Source: a virus. Taken from it: a stretch of DNA of 64,000 nt. A program made the translations under genes and the position numbers. Positions 1-6,755 of the stretch are shown here, one piece after another. The number at the start of each line of letters is the position of its first letter. Positions within the stretch are counted from its first letter, which is position 1. Under the pieces are notes generated by a model that ran no database searches, was not told the DNA's origin, and saw only the letters and a program-made list of their open reading frames with translations. The stretch covers positions 1 through 64,000 of the IMG/VR virus record IMGVR_UViG_3300028392_000049, one strand, 5' to 3'.

Positions 1-22
1 TATAGCAAGCCCAATAAGGAAA

Positions 23-53
23 CCCTCTAGCCGAAAGGCTAGGGGGTTTTTTT
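23..53 (+). terminator. Rho-independent terminator
   Basis: A GC-rich stem (CCCTCTAGCC paired with GGCTAGGGGG, one G-T pair) closes a GAAA loop and is followed by seven T. It probably ends the rightward transcript that enters from the left edge. Confidence 0.85.
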
Positions 54-87
54 ATGCCCTCTGCCAGGATCCTGGCCAGGAAGCTGT

Positions 88-152
88 CCCAACACAAACA
101 AGCATCAAGCTCGCCTTTTTGGCGTTATAGCTTGATGCTTGTTTGTGTTGGG
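88..152. repeat. Perfect 24-bp inverted repeat (large hairpin)
   Basis: Arms at 88-111 and 129-152 are exact reverse complements. The 17-base centre contains a second small hairpin (CGCC, five T, GGCG). The element sits between the upstream terminator and the first gene. There is no T tract on either side, so it is not a classical terminator. It could be an RNA processing site, an operator or an antisense RNA locus. Just upstream, at 64-80, are two short palindromes (CCAGGATCCTGG and CCTGGCCAGG). Confidence 0.8.
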
Positions 153-199
153 CACGCGCACCCTTAATAGCCTTGTTAGTTGCACCCACGAAGCAGAGA

Positions 200-264
200 G
201 TTATCCACAGGCTTACAACAAAAAAGTTTCAGCGAAGAGATTTTGAGAGATTTGGGTGTAAGTT
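200..264 (+). promoter_or_regulatory. Leader element B, copy 1 (DnaA-box-like)
   Basis: A 33-base block (200-232) starts with the nonamer TTATCCACA, which matches the DnaA-box consensus, and ends with ACAAAAAAGTTTCA. After 21 bases comes GGGTGTAAGTT (254-264). The same two blocks with the same 21-base gap recur at 1348-1412. Both copies lie just upstream of a gene with a strong ribosome binding site. I infer a promoter or replication-linked control element. No standard -35 and -10 pair is obvious. Confidence 0.6.
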
Positions 265-306
265 TGTTCTTGTGAGCGAGAGATGCTCGCTCCGAGAGGA
301 GACAGC

Positions 307-711
307 ATGGCTGTTAATTGGAGTTGCGAGAATGTTCGCGACTGGCAGACCCTGCACGACGACCCTATTGAGTGGGCTAAGACGGAAGTCTTACTGACTC
401 AAGGCTGGGCGTACGGCTGGTTCGACTCCATTGGTTATGGAAGCATAACCGAGTCCAATGTCGGTGATGTGTGGGTACGCGCAAGCGTCTTACAAGCCCT
501 AGTAGGTGCTCCATTGTCAATGGGTGCTGAAGGGACTAGTAAGCGTGAGCCTATCTACTTCACTAAGGACGACTTCATCAGGCGTATTGGTCTGAGTAGC
601 AATTACTCAACCAAAAGCCACGCGGTGTTCATGAAGGGTGTCAAAGCCATTATGGACGAGCAAGCCAAGCGCATTACGGACTCTGTCCAGAAGCAATTGG
701 TGGACGCATAA
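307..711 (+). CDS. Hypothetical protein
   Basis: A 134-residue soluble protein of no recognised family. It is rich in Trp and acidic residues in its first half and basic near its end. I chose the ATG at 307 because GAGAGGAG lies 6 bases upstream; an earlier in-frame ATG at 283 has no such site. It is the first gene behind leader element B, so it may be an early-expressed protein. Confidence 0.7.
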   Translation: MAVNWSCENVRDWQTLHDDPIEWAKTEVLLTQGWAYGWFDSIGYGSITESNVGDVWVRASVLQALVGAPLSMGAEGTSKREPIYFTKDDFIRRIGLSSNYSTKSHAVFMKGVKAIMDEQAKRITDSVQKQLVDA

Positions 712-723
712 CAGGTTCGTTAG

Positions 724-753
724 TCCTGAGCATGACTAAAAAGGCTCAACCCC
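724..753 (+). promoter_or_regulatory. Leader element A, copy 1 (small hairpin)
   Basis: The sequence TCCTGAGCATGACTAAAA and following bases form a GAGC/GCTC stem with a 12-base loop, then AACCCC. Near-copies occur at 1039-1068 and 2041-2075, each between a stop codon and the next ribosome binding site. The stem is preserved in all three. Its role is unknown; it resembles a tRNA D-arm. Confidence 0.55.
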
Positions 754-780
754 AAAAACTCATCTGAGAGGACAATTAAA

Positions 781-1026
781 GTGAGTGAGAAGTTAGAACT
801 GTATGCAGAAATGCAGGAAATCATTGACTACGTTGGCGAGAGCGCAACGTTTGACTCTAACCATAACTGGCTAATCAAGCAGGCACATGGTCTGAGTATC
901 TGGCGGAAGCTGTCAGAGTTGGTAACGCACTACGGTGAGAGTGATAACTCCGTAGCCGATTACTACGAGTTCCTAAATGGTCTGCCATTGGCAGAACTGT
1001 ACCTGTCAGTCCGTCCAAAAGGTTAA
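781..1026 (+). CDS. Hypothetical protein
   Basis: An 81-residue acidic protein, probably mostly helical, of no recognised family. The start is GTG at 781, preceded by GAGAGGAC. It lies between leader A copies 1 and 2, so its translation or mRNA stability is probably set by those elements. Confidence 0.65.
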   Translation: MSEKLELYAEMQEIIDYVGESATFDSNHNWLIKQAHGLSIWRKLSELVTHYGESDNSVADYYEFLNGLPLAELYLSVRPKG

Positions 1027-1038
1027 TAAGTAAGCGAG

Positions 1039-1068
1039 TCCTGAGTATGACTAAAACTGCTCAACCCC
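1039..1068 (+). promoter_or_regulatory. Leader element A, copy 2
   Basis: A near-copy of the element at 724-753. The stem here is GAGT/GCTC, so the C-to-T change keeps pairing as a G-U pair. The downstream AACCCC is also kept. It precedes the TAGGAGG ribosome binding site of the next gene. Confidence 0.55.
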
Positions 1069-1090
1069 AATAATCAGCCTAGGAGGCACA

Positions 1091-1348
1091 ATGAATACAG
1101 CAACAACTATCCATCAGCACTTGGAGTTTGATAAGACTATTACTGTCCAATTCCAAGAGGGTCATCTCAGCAACACCGATTATGATGAGTACTTCATTCT
1201 TACGATTGACGGTAATCACATGTACATGACTCGCGAGCAAGCGTATCTGATTAAGGACTCTATGGAAGACTTCTTCGTGGAAGAACGCCTTGAGTACTTT
1301 GGAGATGTCATTAAGAAGGTTAATAAGACTCTTAGCGAAATCTCTTAG
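1091..1348 (+). CDS. Hypothetical protein
   Basis: An 85-residue acidic protein of unknown function with a strong TAGGAGG ribosome binding site 5 bases before the ATG. The pattern of alternating hydrophobic residues in the first half followed by a charged helical C-terminus suggests a small alpha/beta fold. Its stop codon abuts leader element B copy 2. Confidence 0.7.
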   Translation: MNTATTIHQHLEFDKTITVQFQEGHLSNTDYDEYFILTIDGNHMYMTREQAYLIKDSMEDFFVEERLEYFGDVIKKVNKTLSEIS

Positions 1349-1412
1349 TTATCCACAAGCCTGCAACAAAAAAGTTTCACCATGCAATAATCACCCATTC
1401 TGGGTGTAAGTT
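1348..1412 (+). promoter_or_regulatory. Leader element B, copy 2 (DnaA-box-like)
   Basis: A second copy of the element at 200-264, with TTATCCACA at 1349-1357, ACAAAAAAGTTTCA to 1379 and GGGTGTAAGTT at 1402-1412. The spacing is identical. In this copy a CACCCA/TGGGTG hairpin overlaps the right block (1392-1406). Confidence 0.6.
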
Positions 1413-1460
1413 AGTTTCTGTCAGCAAGTCGCTGGCAGAGGTCAATGAGAGGAACTCACC

Positions 1461-1997
1461 ATGACCGAGCAAGAACAGCAAGAACTCATGTCCCAACCAC
1501 TATCTACGCTTATTCAGGTCATTACTGACTTGCGTGCCAATAAAGAACAGCATGCCTACGACCTTGAACAAGCAACCACTAGTGGTCTCAAGCATGCTTA
1601 CAATGCACTCGCAAGTGCTATTGAGGCTAACGTAGACTACGAGGGCGACGAGGAACTCAAGCAACTGGCGTACAACGTCTTCTACTCGTTCCTAAGCAAC
1701 ATCAACAAGCCCTACTGGGTCAATCCATTTGAAATCAAGAAGATGTGGGACGTGGACGTGGTGCTCAATAACGAGTCCTTTACAGTCACTATTGAGGCTG
1801 ATAGCGAGGAGGACGCTATTGAGAAAGTCACCGAGAACCTAGAGGTCAATGGTAAGCGACAGTCATTCTCAGTCACGTTCAAAGATGATGATAACCGCGA
1901 GTCAATGGACTTTGAGTTTGAGGGTGATGACTGTGACATGGAAGATGATGACTGCCTTAGCGGTATCCGTGTGACAGCCGAGCGCAATACAGACTAG
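1461..1997 (+). CDS. Hypothetical acidic protein
   Basis: A 178-residue protein with a very acidic last third (runs of Asp and Glu) and a beta-rich middle. No family was recognised. A ribosome binding site (GAGAGGAA) lies 8 bases upstream of the ATG. The strong negative charge could point to a DNA-mimic or a protein inhibitor, but nothing in the sequence proves this. Confidence 0.7.
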   Translation: MTEQEQQELMSQPLSTLIQVITDLRANKEQHAYDLEQATTSGLKHAYNALASAIEANVDYEGDEELKQLAYNVFYSFLSNINKPYWVNPFEIKKMWDVDVVLNNESFTVTIEADSEEDAIEKVTENLEVNGKRQSFSVTFKDDDNRESMDFEFEGDDCDMEDDDCLSGIRVTAERNTD

Positions 1998-2031
1998 GAT
2001 TGTGGGGAGAGCGTAATTCCTCTCCGCAATC
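1998..2031 (+). other. Hairpin directly after stop codon
   Basis: GATTG and GGAGAG pair with CTCTCC and CAATC around an 8-base loop, with a two-base bulge. It starts at the base after the TAG of the preceding gene. There is no T run, so it is more likely a stability or processing hairpin than a terminator. Confidence 0.5.
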
Positions 2032-2040
2032 TCCACAGTA

Positions 2041-2122
2041 GCCCTGAGCATGGCTAGAAACTGCTCGCAAGCCCCTCACGGAGTAAGCACGTTAGGGTCA
2101 GGTTCAACTCCTGACAGGGGCA
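2041..2122 (+). ncRNA. tRNA-like leader RNA (leader A copy 3 plus T-arm)
   Basis: The 5' part (2041-2066) is leader element A with a GAGC/GCTC D-arm-like stem. The 3' part has a clear T-arm (TCAGG, loop TTCAACT, CCTGA) followed by AGGGGC and an A, as at a tRNA 3' end. AGGGGC pairs with GCCCCT at 2071-2076, leaving only about 20 bases between, so no anticodon arm can form. A functional tRNA is therefore unlikely. It may be a decayed tRNA or a tRNA-like regulatory structure in the leader of the next gene. Confidence 0.45.
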
Positions 2123-2217
2123 CGCTAGATAGGTCTTGCACTAGGTAAGACAGGGTCATTGGAGTGCGTTGCTCCCTCGCCTATCTATCAACCCAACTAT
2201 CGAGAGGACGTAATCAA

Positions 2218-2499
2218 ATGATTACAAAGGAACAAGGCATGGCAATGTACTTGGCTGGGAGCTTCTACCCACCACTACCATTGGACTATGTTAAGCCTGC
2301 TATTGAGGCTAAAGAACTGTGTGAGAATGAGGAATGGGACGTTGAGATCGTCCTGCCCCATGCTATTAACCCAATGCCAAGGCTGGCATACTGGCGCGAC
2401 GGACCACCACGCTGGGTAATTAAGGCTGGAGACCTGGTCAATGCCCTGCGTATCCCAATCTATTCATCTGAAGATGAAGAAGATGAAGCAATGGTTTAA
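2218..2499 (+). CDS. Hypothetical protein
   Basis: A 93-residue protein of unknown function, rich in Pro in the middle and acidic at the end. The ATG at 2218 follows GAGAGGACG. It is the last gene before a terminator and the gene-free region, and it is preceded by the tRNA-like leader RNA. Confidence 0.7.
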   Translation: MITKEQGMAMYLAGSFYPPLPLDYVKPAIEAKELCENEEWDVEIVLPHAINPMPRLAYWRDGPPRWVIKAGDLVNALRIPIYSSEDEEDEAMV

Positions 2500-2514
2500 C
2501 TAAGCCACTAAGAA

Positions 2515-2546
2515 AGCCCCTAGCCAATCGGTTAGGGGCTTTTTTT
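2515..2546 (+). terminator. Rho-independent terminator
   Basis: An 11-bp stem (AGCCCCTAGCC with GGTTAGGGGCT) closes an AATC loop and is followed by six T. It ends the first rightward operon. Confidence 0.9.
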
Positions 2547-2737
2547 ATGCCAAAAATCAAATGATCAGCTGATTATGCCCTTGTCCGCCCTGCGGGCGGG
2601 GGCTATATGTTTGTGTTGAGCTTGTCCCACAGCCACCCACACGCGCTCTTCTTCCTTTTTACAAAAGGAAGGCAAAATAAGAGAGAGATTTGACTTATTC
2701 AGCCGAGTATGCTAGGCAAAATAAATGGCGTTTGTTA

Positions 2738-2766
2738 TTGACTTATGGCACATTTTGTGGTATGGG
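2738..2766 (+). promoter_or_regulatory. Possible promoter
   Basis: TTGACT (2738-2743) and TATGGG (2761-2766) are separated by 17 bases. The -35 box is good and the -10 box is weak. Another TTGACT lies at 3082. Confidence 0.3.
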
Positions 2767-3030
2767 GCTCGTCAGAGCCATTTGAGAGAGAAATGAGAGA
2801 GAGAGCCTATTCAGGCTGAGAGAGAGAATGCTGGGGTGGGCAGAGAGAGCCTACCTAGATACATAGAGAGAGCATAGAGAGCCCCCAGAGCCTGCCCAGC
2901 CTACTAAGCACCAGCATAATAAGCCTATTAGTCCACATGCTGACACCGATTTGCGCTTTCGGCTACTACATGCTATGTGCCGAGACTGCAACTGGGCGCA
3001 CCAGCAGGTCTGGGGCATGTTCGCCTGATT

Positions 3031-3045
3031 AGTTATGTGATAACT
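3031..3045. promoter_or_regulatory. Palindromic operator candidate
   Basis: AGTTAT-GTG-ATAACT is a perfect 6-bp inverted repeat with a 3-base spacer, the size of a helix-turn-helix binding site. The ClgR-like protein at 7850-8089 is one possible partner (inference only). Confidence 0.35.
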
Positions 3046-3081
3046 GGCAGAAAGGGCAGAAATCCCATTATCATCTAGGTA

Positions 3082-3096
3082 TTGACTTGTCAAGTC
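3082..3096. promoter_or_regulatory. Palindrome overlapping a TTGACT box
   Basis: GACTTG-T-CAAGTC is a perfect palindrome that overlaps TTGACT at 3082-3087. A repressor bound here would block a promoter that uses this box. Confidence 0.35.
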
Positions 3097-3401
3097 TGAG
3101 GAAAGGCTATTTCAGACACTTTCAGCATGAGTGGGTGTAATCACTACTGGAAGCAGGTAATCCTCTCTCTGTGGCTCTCTGTGTCTCTCAGGTGGTTGTG
3201 GATAACTTTCCTCTATGTATCTCTCTATGTAATTGGCTTGTTAGTCAATCTGCAAAACCCCAAAATCCTTTCTAGATAAGGGCTTTAGAAGCGTTATCAA
3301 ACCGTTACCTAAAAAGGGGCATTTGGGCTTGTGTGCTGTCAGCGTAGGTCGCTAGAGTGGGTGCATGGCAACACCGCCATACTGATAAAGGAGTCCATGA
3401 C

Positions 3402-3731
3402 ATGGGCGCACGCATTAACCTCGTCTTCAATGACGGGACAGATAACGCAGTTGCTCTGTACTCGCACTATGGGGCAGACGGCTGGGAATACGATTTAACT
3501 CAGGCGATTAACCACGCCAAGCCACGATTGGGTGACTACTCATACTGGACTCGCATGGTTATCTCATACCTAATCAAAGATGAGGTTATGGACGAAACAG
3601 GCTTTGGTATTTATGCTGTCAATCCTGCTAAGCACGACCTCTACGACGCGGTAGTTGTTATTGACCTTGTTAATAACCTTGTTGATGGTATTGAGTTTGA
3701 TACGTTCTGCAAGCAGTCGGTGGGTGTCTGA
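3402..3731 (+). CDS. Hypothetical protein
   Basis: A 109-residue acidic protein, first gene of the long rightward array. The ATG at 3402 follows AAAGGAG by 8 bases; the upstream in-frame GTG at 3357 lacks such a site. No family was recognised. Its TGA overlaps the ATG of the next gene by one base (TGATG). Confidence 0.7.
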   Translation: MGARINLVFNDGTDNAVALYSHYGADGWEYDLTQAINHAKPRLGDYSYWTRMVISYLIKDEVMDETGFGIYAVNPAKHDLYDAVVVIDLVNNLVDGIEFDTFCKQSVGV

Positions 3732-3886
3732 TGAATACTTATGTAATTAGTTTTGCTCGCACAATCCACTACGGAGATGTTGAGGTGCAAGCCAACAGCA
3801 TTGACGAAGCCTACGAAATGACAGCCGACTGGGGCTCAGACGACCTCACCGAAACTGGTGGGCATTGGGAAATTGAGGTTCAATAA
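3731..3886 (+). CDS. Small hypothetical protein (51 aa)
   Basis: A 51-residue protein starting at ATG in a TGATG overlap with the preceding gene. The layout of beta strands and a helix containing EAYEMTADW resembles very small phage early proteins that read like a single beta-beta-alpha unit. Function unknown. Confidence 0.6.
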   Translation: MNTYVISFARTIHYGDVEVQANSIDEAYEMTADWGSDDLTETGGHWEIEVQ

Positions 3887-3981
3887 TGAGTCTATTTGAT
3901 GATGTCATTGACGAGGACGTACTATCCAGCCTGTCAATCACCGAACTAACCCTACTAGCCGAAGTACTCAAAGGAGTATAA
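3886..3981 (+). CDS. Very small hypothetical protein (31 aa)
   Basis: A 31-residue, Leu-rich acidic peptide coupled to the preceding gene by a TAATG overlap. It ends just before the start of the next gene, and the AAAGGAG within its last codons is the ribosome binding site of that gene. It could be a leader peptide or a real small protein. Confidence 0.45.
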   Translation: MSLFDDVIDEDVLSSLSITELTLLAEVLKGV

Positions 3982-3983
3982 CT

Positions 3984-4256
3984 ATGCTATTAACAGCCAA
4001 CTGGTCAATGACCATTGACGAAGACACCCTCATCAAGGAAATGCTCGCCACAGGCGAGTATGGCATTGGTGGCTATCCCATTAGTGAGGAGAGCATGGTG
4101 GAGTTTTTCCGCAACTGGGCTTTTGGGCTTGACCCATTAACTTACAAAGAGGAGTGGGCGCGTAATCCATTGTGCCACTACCACCTAGAACTGACCGAGA
4201 GCGAGACTGACCGCCAACTGTGGGTTCAATCTCATCTCCCCCGAGAGGAAGTGTAA
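3984..4256 (+). CDS. Hypothetical protein
   Basis: A 90-residue acidic, Trp-rich protein of unknown function with an AAAGGAG ribosome binding site. No motif beyond a probable helical fold is visible. Confidence 0.7.
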   Translation: MLLTANWSMTIDEDTLIKEMLATGEYGIGGYPISEESMVEFFRNWAFGLDPLTYKEEWARNPLCHYHLELTESETDRQLWVQSHLPREEV

Positions 4257-4260
4257 CTAG

Positions 4261-4458
4261 ATGAGTACCCACCTGTCTGACTACACAATAGAACAATTAG
4301 AAGCCACGCTCTGTCAGGACTGCAAGCAAGCCAACATGGCTGAGTATGCTTGCCGTGACGAAATCAAGAGCAACATACCTATCTGTGTAGATTGCTGTCA
4401 TTGTGGCGAGCACGACCAATGTGACCCCTGCGAGTACTGGGTAGAGGTGAAGCACTAA
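4261..4458 (+). CDS. Small Cys-rich protein, probable zinc binder
   Basis: 65 residues with eight Cys, in the pattern CQDC, C, CVDCCHCG and CDPC, plus two His. This is dense enough for one or two zinc sites. Its stop overlaps the next start (TAATG). Function unknown. Confidence 0.65.
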   Translation: MSTHLSDYTIEQLEATLCQDCKQANMAEYACRDEIKSNIPICVDCCHCGEHDQCDPCEYWVEVKH

Positions 4459-4619
4459 TGACTAACTGGACAAATAACGAGGCTGGAGACCTGCTCCATT
4501 GTGAGCGCGTGGCGTACTGGGCGGACTGTGGCTGTGGAGACGAAATGTGCTCAAAGGCTGTCTGCTCCAAGTGCCAAGAAGAACTATTAGAAGATGACCC
4601 CGAGGGAGTAACAAGATGA
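4458..4619 (+). CDS. Small Cys-rich protein, probable zinc ribbon
   Basis: 53 residues with Cys pairs CGCG and CSKC and additional single Cys (C20, C33, C38). It starts in a TAATG overlap and its TGA overlaps the next ATG (ATGA). Function unknown; likely a small zinc-binding protein. Confidence 0.6.
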   Translation: MTNWTNNEAGDLLHCERVAYWADCGCGDEMCSKAVCSKCQEELLEDDPEGVTR

Positions 4620-4849
4620 GTAAGCAACACCATTTCGTAGTGCTTTACGATACCGAGTTCAAGAAGTTCTATGTAGATGATGAGACCCAATTCTTTGAGG
4701 GAACTATCTGGAACAAAGATACCGAGGAGTGGACATTCCGCACCGAGGACGAGGCTGATGAAACTTTAGACGAAACTATCTACAACACGCTACACGCTGT
4801 GCTCGCAGTATTCAACGAGTACGGCTCACTACAAGAAGAGGAAGACTAA
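4616..4849 (+). CDS. Hypothetical acidic protein
   Basis: 77 residues, strongly acidic, coupled to the preceding gene by an ATGA overlap and preceded by GAGGGAG. It has an N-terminal FVVLYDTEFKKFY stretch that reads as two beta strands. Function unknown. Confidence 0.7.
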   Translation: MSKQHHFVVLYDTEFKKFYVDDETQFFEGTIWNKDTEEWTFRTEDEADETLDETIYNTLHAVLAVFNEYGSLQEEED

Positions 4850-5035
4850 ATGATTATCTACGCAGTTGTAACTGACGAGTACGAAACAGACGGTATCCCA
4901 GCCCTGTTTCTTGAGGAACAAGAAGCAGAAGCGCACGCAGACGAGTTAAACAACTCAGACATTGAAGACACCAACTACATTGTCGTAGCGACAGAGGTTC
5001 AAGAGCCTAGCAGTCGCTGGACAGATTGCCCATAA
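4850..5035 (+). CDS. Small hypothetical protein
   Basis: 61 residues, acidic. The pattern of a strand, a helix (EEQEAEAHADELN) and a second strand is typical of small phage early proteins. It starts directly after the preceding stop. Confidence 0.65.
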   Translation: MIIYAVVTDEYETDGIPALFLEEQEAEAHADELNNSDIEDTNYIVVATEVQEPSSRWTDCP

Positions 5036-5046
5036 GGAGAATTAAC

Positions 5047-5481
5047 ATGGCTAATTTCTACGGAACTACACGCTCCAACTACTTTGCAATCAAAGACCCA
5101 GAAGCTTTTGTTGCTGAGATGGCTAAGTACCCTGTTGAGGTAATTGCTGACCCTCACAGAGACGAAGAGGGTAATGAGATTGGTACGCTCTACGGCTTCA
5201 TGGACTCTGATGATGATGGCGGTGGAGACATCTGGACAATCTATGATGACGACAACGAAGAGTACACCGAAGTGGACTGGGCTGATGTGTTCAACCGACA
5301 CCTGCAAGATGACTGGGTAGCAGTCATTCAAAGCGTGGGCGCAGAGAAGCACCGTTACTTATCTGGGTTTGCCGTCTTGTACAACAATAAAGGAGAGACA
5401 CATTCTGTGAACCTTGACAACATCTATCTGTTTGCCGACACTTTCGGTTATGGCAAGCACATCACCAAAGCACAGTACTAG
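5047..5481 (+). CDS. Hypothetical protein
   Basis: 144 residues, acidic. The ATG at 5047 follows AAGGAGAAT; the upstream in-frame ATG at 5026 lies inside the preceding gene and has no good ribosome binding site. A central run of Asp residues (DSDDDGGGD) could bind a metal. No family was recognised. Confidence 0.7.
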   Translation: MANFYGTTRSNYFAIKDPEAFVAEMAKYPVEVIADPHRDEEGNEIGTLYGFMDSDDDGGGDIWTIYDDDNEEYTEVDWADVFNRHLQDDWVAVIQSVGAEKHRYLSGFAVLYNNKGETHSVNLDNIYLFADTFGYGKHITKAQY

Positions 5482-5493
5482 GAGAGTATCCAG

Positions 5494-5616
5494 ATGAACG
5501 CTCAATGTGACACAGGCTGTGGCAACTTCGTCCTTGATGATGGTTGCCCAGTAGCCCTTGAAAACAACGAACTCCTATGCTCGTACTGTTGTACCTGCAC
5601 CCACCACGACGATTAG
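5494..5616 (+). CDS. Very small Cys-rich protein (40 aa)
   Basis: 40 residues with seven Cys (positions 5, 9, 18, 29, 32, 33 and 35) and a His pair at the end. AGGAG lies 12 bases upstream of the ATG. The Cys pattern suggests a zinc knuckle. Confidence 0.55.
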   Translation: MNAQCDTGCGNFVLDDGCPVALENNELLCSYCCTCTHHDD

Positions 5617-5627
5617 AGAGTATTGAG

Positions 5628-5804
5628 ATGACTAACGACCAACTAGCAGAACTGATTACGAAACGCTTCACACCTTTCGCGTTCACTTGCGACTGTCAGG
5701 GAGACCACCCAGAATGTGTCCGAGTAAAGACCGAAGACACATGGGCGATTGCTCAGGCAGATACTGCATACCGTATTGCCCAGTACATCAGGGGCTTGTC
5801 ATGA
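5628..5804 (+). CDS. Small hypothetical protein
   Basis: 58 residues with an N-terminal helix and a C-terminal helix flanking CDCQGDHPEC, which offers three Cys and a His for metal. The ATG at 5628 is used because the longer frame overlaps the preceding gene. Its stop overlaps the next start (ATGA). Confidence 0.6.
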   Translation: MTNDQLAELITKRFTPFAFTCDCQGDHPECVRVKTEDTWAIAQADTAYRIAQYIRGLS

Positions 5805-6115
5805 TTGAGGGCGTGAGCGAGAAAGATTTAGGAGTCTGGGTATCAGCAGAGTCTCGCTCACTTACTGAACAGAACCTAGACATTATCAAGCTGGCTATCG
5901 TTGCAGGCTGGAGACAATACAGCGTGGAAGCCTACAAAGAGATGAGAGACCTGTACCTCAACGGAGAGCCCGACATGACTGCTCATGAGGAACTCTCATG
6001 GGTTCTAGACGAAGCGGTGATGTATCTTGACAGCCAAGTACCAGACGGATACTATTTCACTTTCAGCGAAGGTGACTTTATACTCACCCACGAAGACCTA
6101 CCCGAGGAGAACTAA
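5801..6115 (+). CDS. Hypothetical protein
   Basis: 104 residues, acidic, starting in an ATGA overlap. It is probably an alpha/beta fold with a Tyr-rich C-terminal half. No family was recognised. Confidence 0.7.
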   Translation: MIEGVSEKDLGVWVSAESRSLTEQNLDIIKLAIVAGWRQYSVEAYKEMRDLYLNGEPDMTAHEELSWVLDEAVMYLDSQVPDGYYFTFSEGDFILTHEDLPEEN

Positions 6116-6318
6116 TGAATACCATGAAATGCCTAGACTGTGGCAACAATACCAAGTTTATTATTGCCTACATTGACCGCACCATGACCACGTTCAATGA
6201 ACATGGAGACGTTGAACATGAAGAGTCTGTTAGTTATTGGTCTTATGATGATGAGCGCATTATCTGTGGCATTGACACCTGTGGCTCTGACAACTTGAAC
6301 ATCTACGAGGAGAACTAA
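6115..6318 (+). CDS. Zinc-ribbon-like small protein
   Basis: 67 residues with an N-terminal CLDCG and a later CGIDTCG, about 40 residues apart, the usual layout of a zinc ribbon. It starts and ends in TAATG overlaps with its neighbours, so it is translationally coupled on both sides. Confidence 0.65.
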   Translation: MNTMKCLDCGNNTKFIIAYIDRTMTTFNEHGDVEHEESVSYWSYDDERIICGIDTCGSDNLNIYEEN

Positions 6319-6557
6319 TGATACAACAATGGTCACGCGAGACTGTTCTTGAATGTGATGGCTGTAATAAGCCTATGATACCTAACCTGTCCACATGGGA
6401 CGAAGAGGGCTGTGGCTGGTCGTGCACCACCTACGGCTGTGGGGACTTCACAGGCTCAGAGATTGAAGCCGAAGACTTAGAAGCACTAGGCGTTCCTGCA
6501 TGGGTCGCCGAGCGTATGGAAAGCCTTTCCAACGCATTACTAGAGATGGAGAACTAA
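6318..6557 (+). CDS. Zinc-ribbon-like small protein
   Basis: 79 residues with CDGC near residue 12 and a second Cys group (C34, C38 and C43 region) before an acidic helical tail. It lies in the same coupled run as the preceding zinc-ribbon gene. Function unknown. Confidence 0.65.
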   Translation: MIQQWSRETVLECDGCNKPMIPNLSTWDEEGCGWSCTTYGCGDFTGSEIEAEDLEALGVPAWVAERMESLSNALLEMEN

Positions 6558-6559
6558 TC

Positions 6560-6754
6560 ATGGCACGATACCGATTTTCATTTAGCGAAGAAGAATACGG
6601 CTTCATCTATTTTGACGCTGAGTCAAGGGAAGAAGCAGAAAGCTTACTTGATCAAATACAGAACTACGAGATTGACGTAGATGATTTGCCAAGTGGCAAC
6701 AAGAAAGTCAAGAATGGTCAATGCGAATACTACGGAGTAGAGGAAGTTAAATAA
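6560..6754 (+). CDS. Small hypothetical protein
   Basis: 64 residues. The ATG at 6560 follows GGAGAACTAATC; the longer frame from 6500 overlaps the preceding gene. A strand pair then a helix (SREEAESLLDQI) resembles the small beta-beta-alpha proteins seen elsewhere in this array, for example at 3731. Confidence 0.65.
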   Translation: MARYRFSFSEEEYGFIYFDAESREEAESLLDQIQNYEIDVDDLPSGNKKVKNGQCEYYGVEEVK

Positions 6755-6755
6755 G

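Larger units (their letters stand above)
2861..3230. repeat. Inverted repeat pair, arms 2861-2879 and 3211-3230
   Basis: The left arm ACATAGAGAGAGCATAGAG and the reverse complement of 3211-3230 differ by one substitution and one inserted base. The arms are about 330 bases apart, in the GA-rich and TC-rich halves of the gene-free region. They could pair as a large cruciform or bind the same protein on opposite strands. Confidence 0.6.
2548..3401. other. Gene-free region, candidate origin or control region
   Basis: About 850 bases with no convincing gene on either strand. It holds two short hairpins (2585-2599 CCGCCC/GGGCGG and 2651-2671 CTTCCTTTT/AAAAGGAAG), a GA-repeat-rich left half (2681-2895), a TC-rich right half (3161-3240), an inverted repeat pair, two short palindromes, TTGACT-type promoter boxes and a reverse DnaA-box-like nonamer (3197-3205). 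This is what a phage replication origin or early control region can look like, but no single hallmark proves it. Confidence 0.5.

Noticed and set aside
2041-2122. Calling this region a normal tRNA gene
   Set aside because: No anticodon arm can form between the D-arm-like and T-arm-like parts, and the acceptor pairing needs a bulge or skips the expected spacing.
2894-3028. Short plus-strand frame with a CRDC-like motif
   Set aside because: No start codon with ribosome binding site; only a TTG or internal ATG is available, giving about 18-25 residues. Too weak to call.
2851-3093. 80-residue minus-strand frame in the gene-free region
   Set aside because: No ribosome binding site, no recognisable domain, odd Cys and Ser composition, and it reads against the surrounding rightward genes. 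GA/TC-rich sequence keeps frames open by chance.
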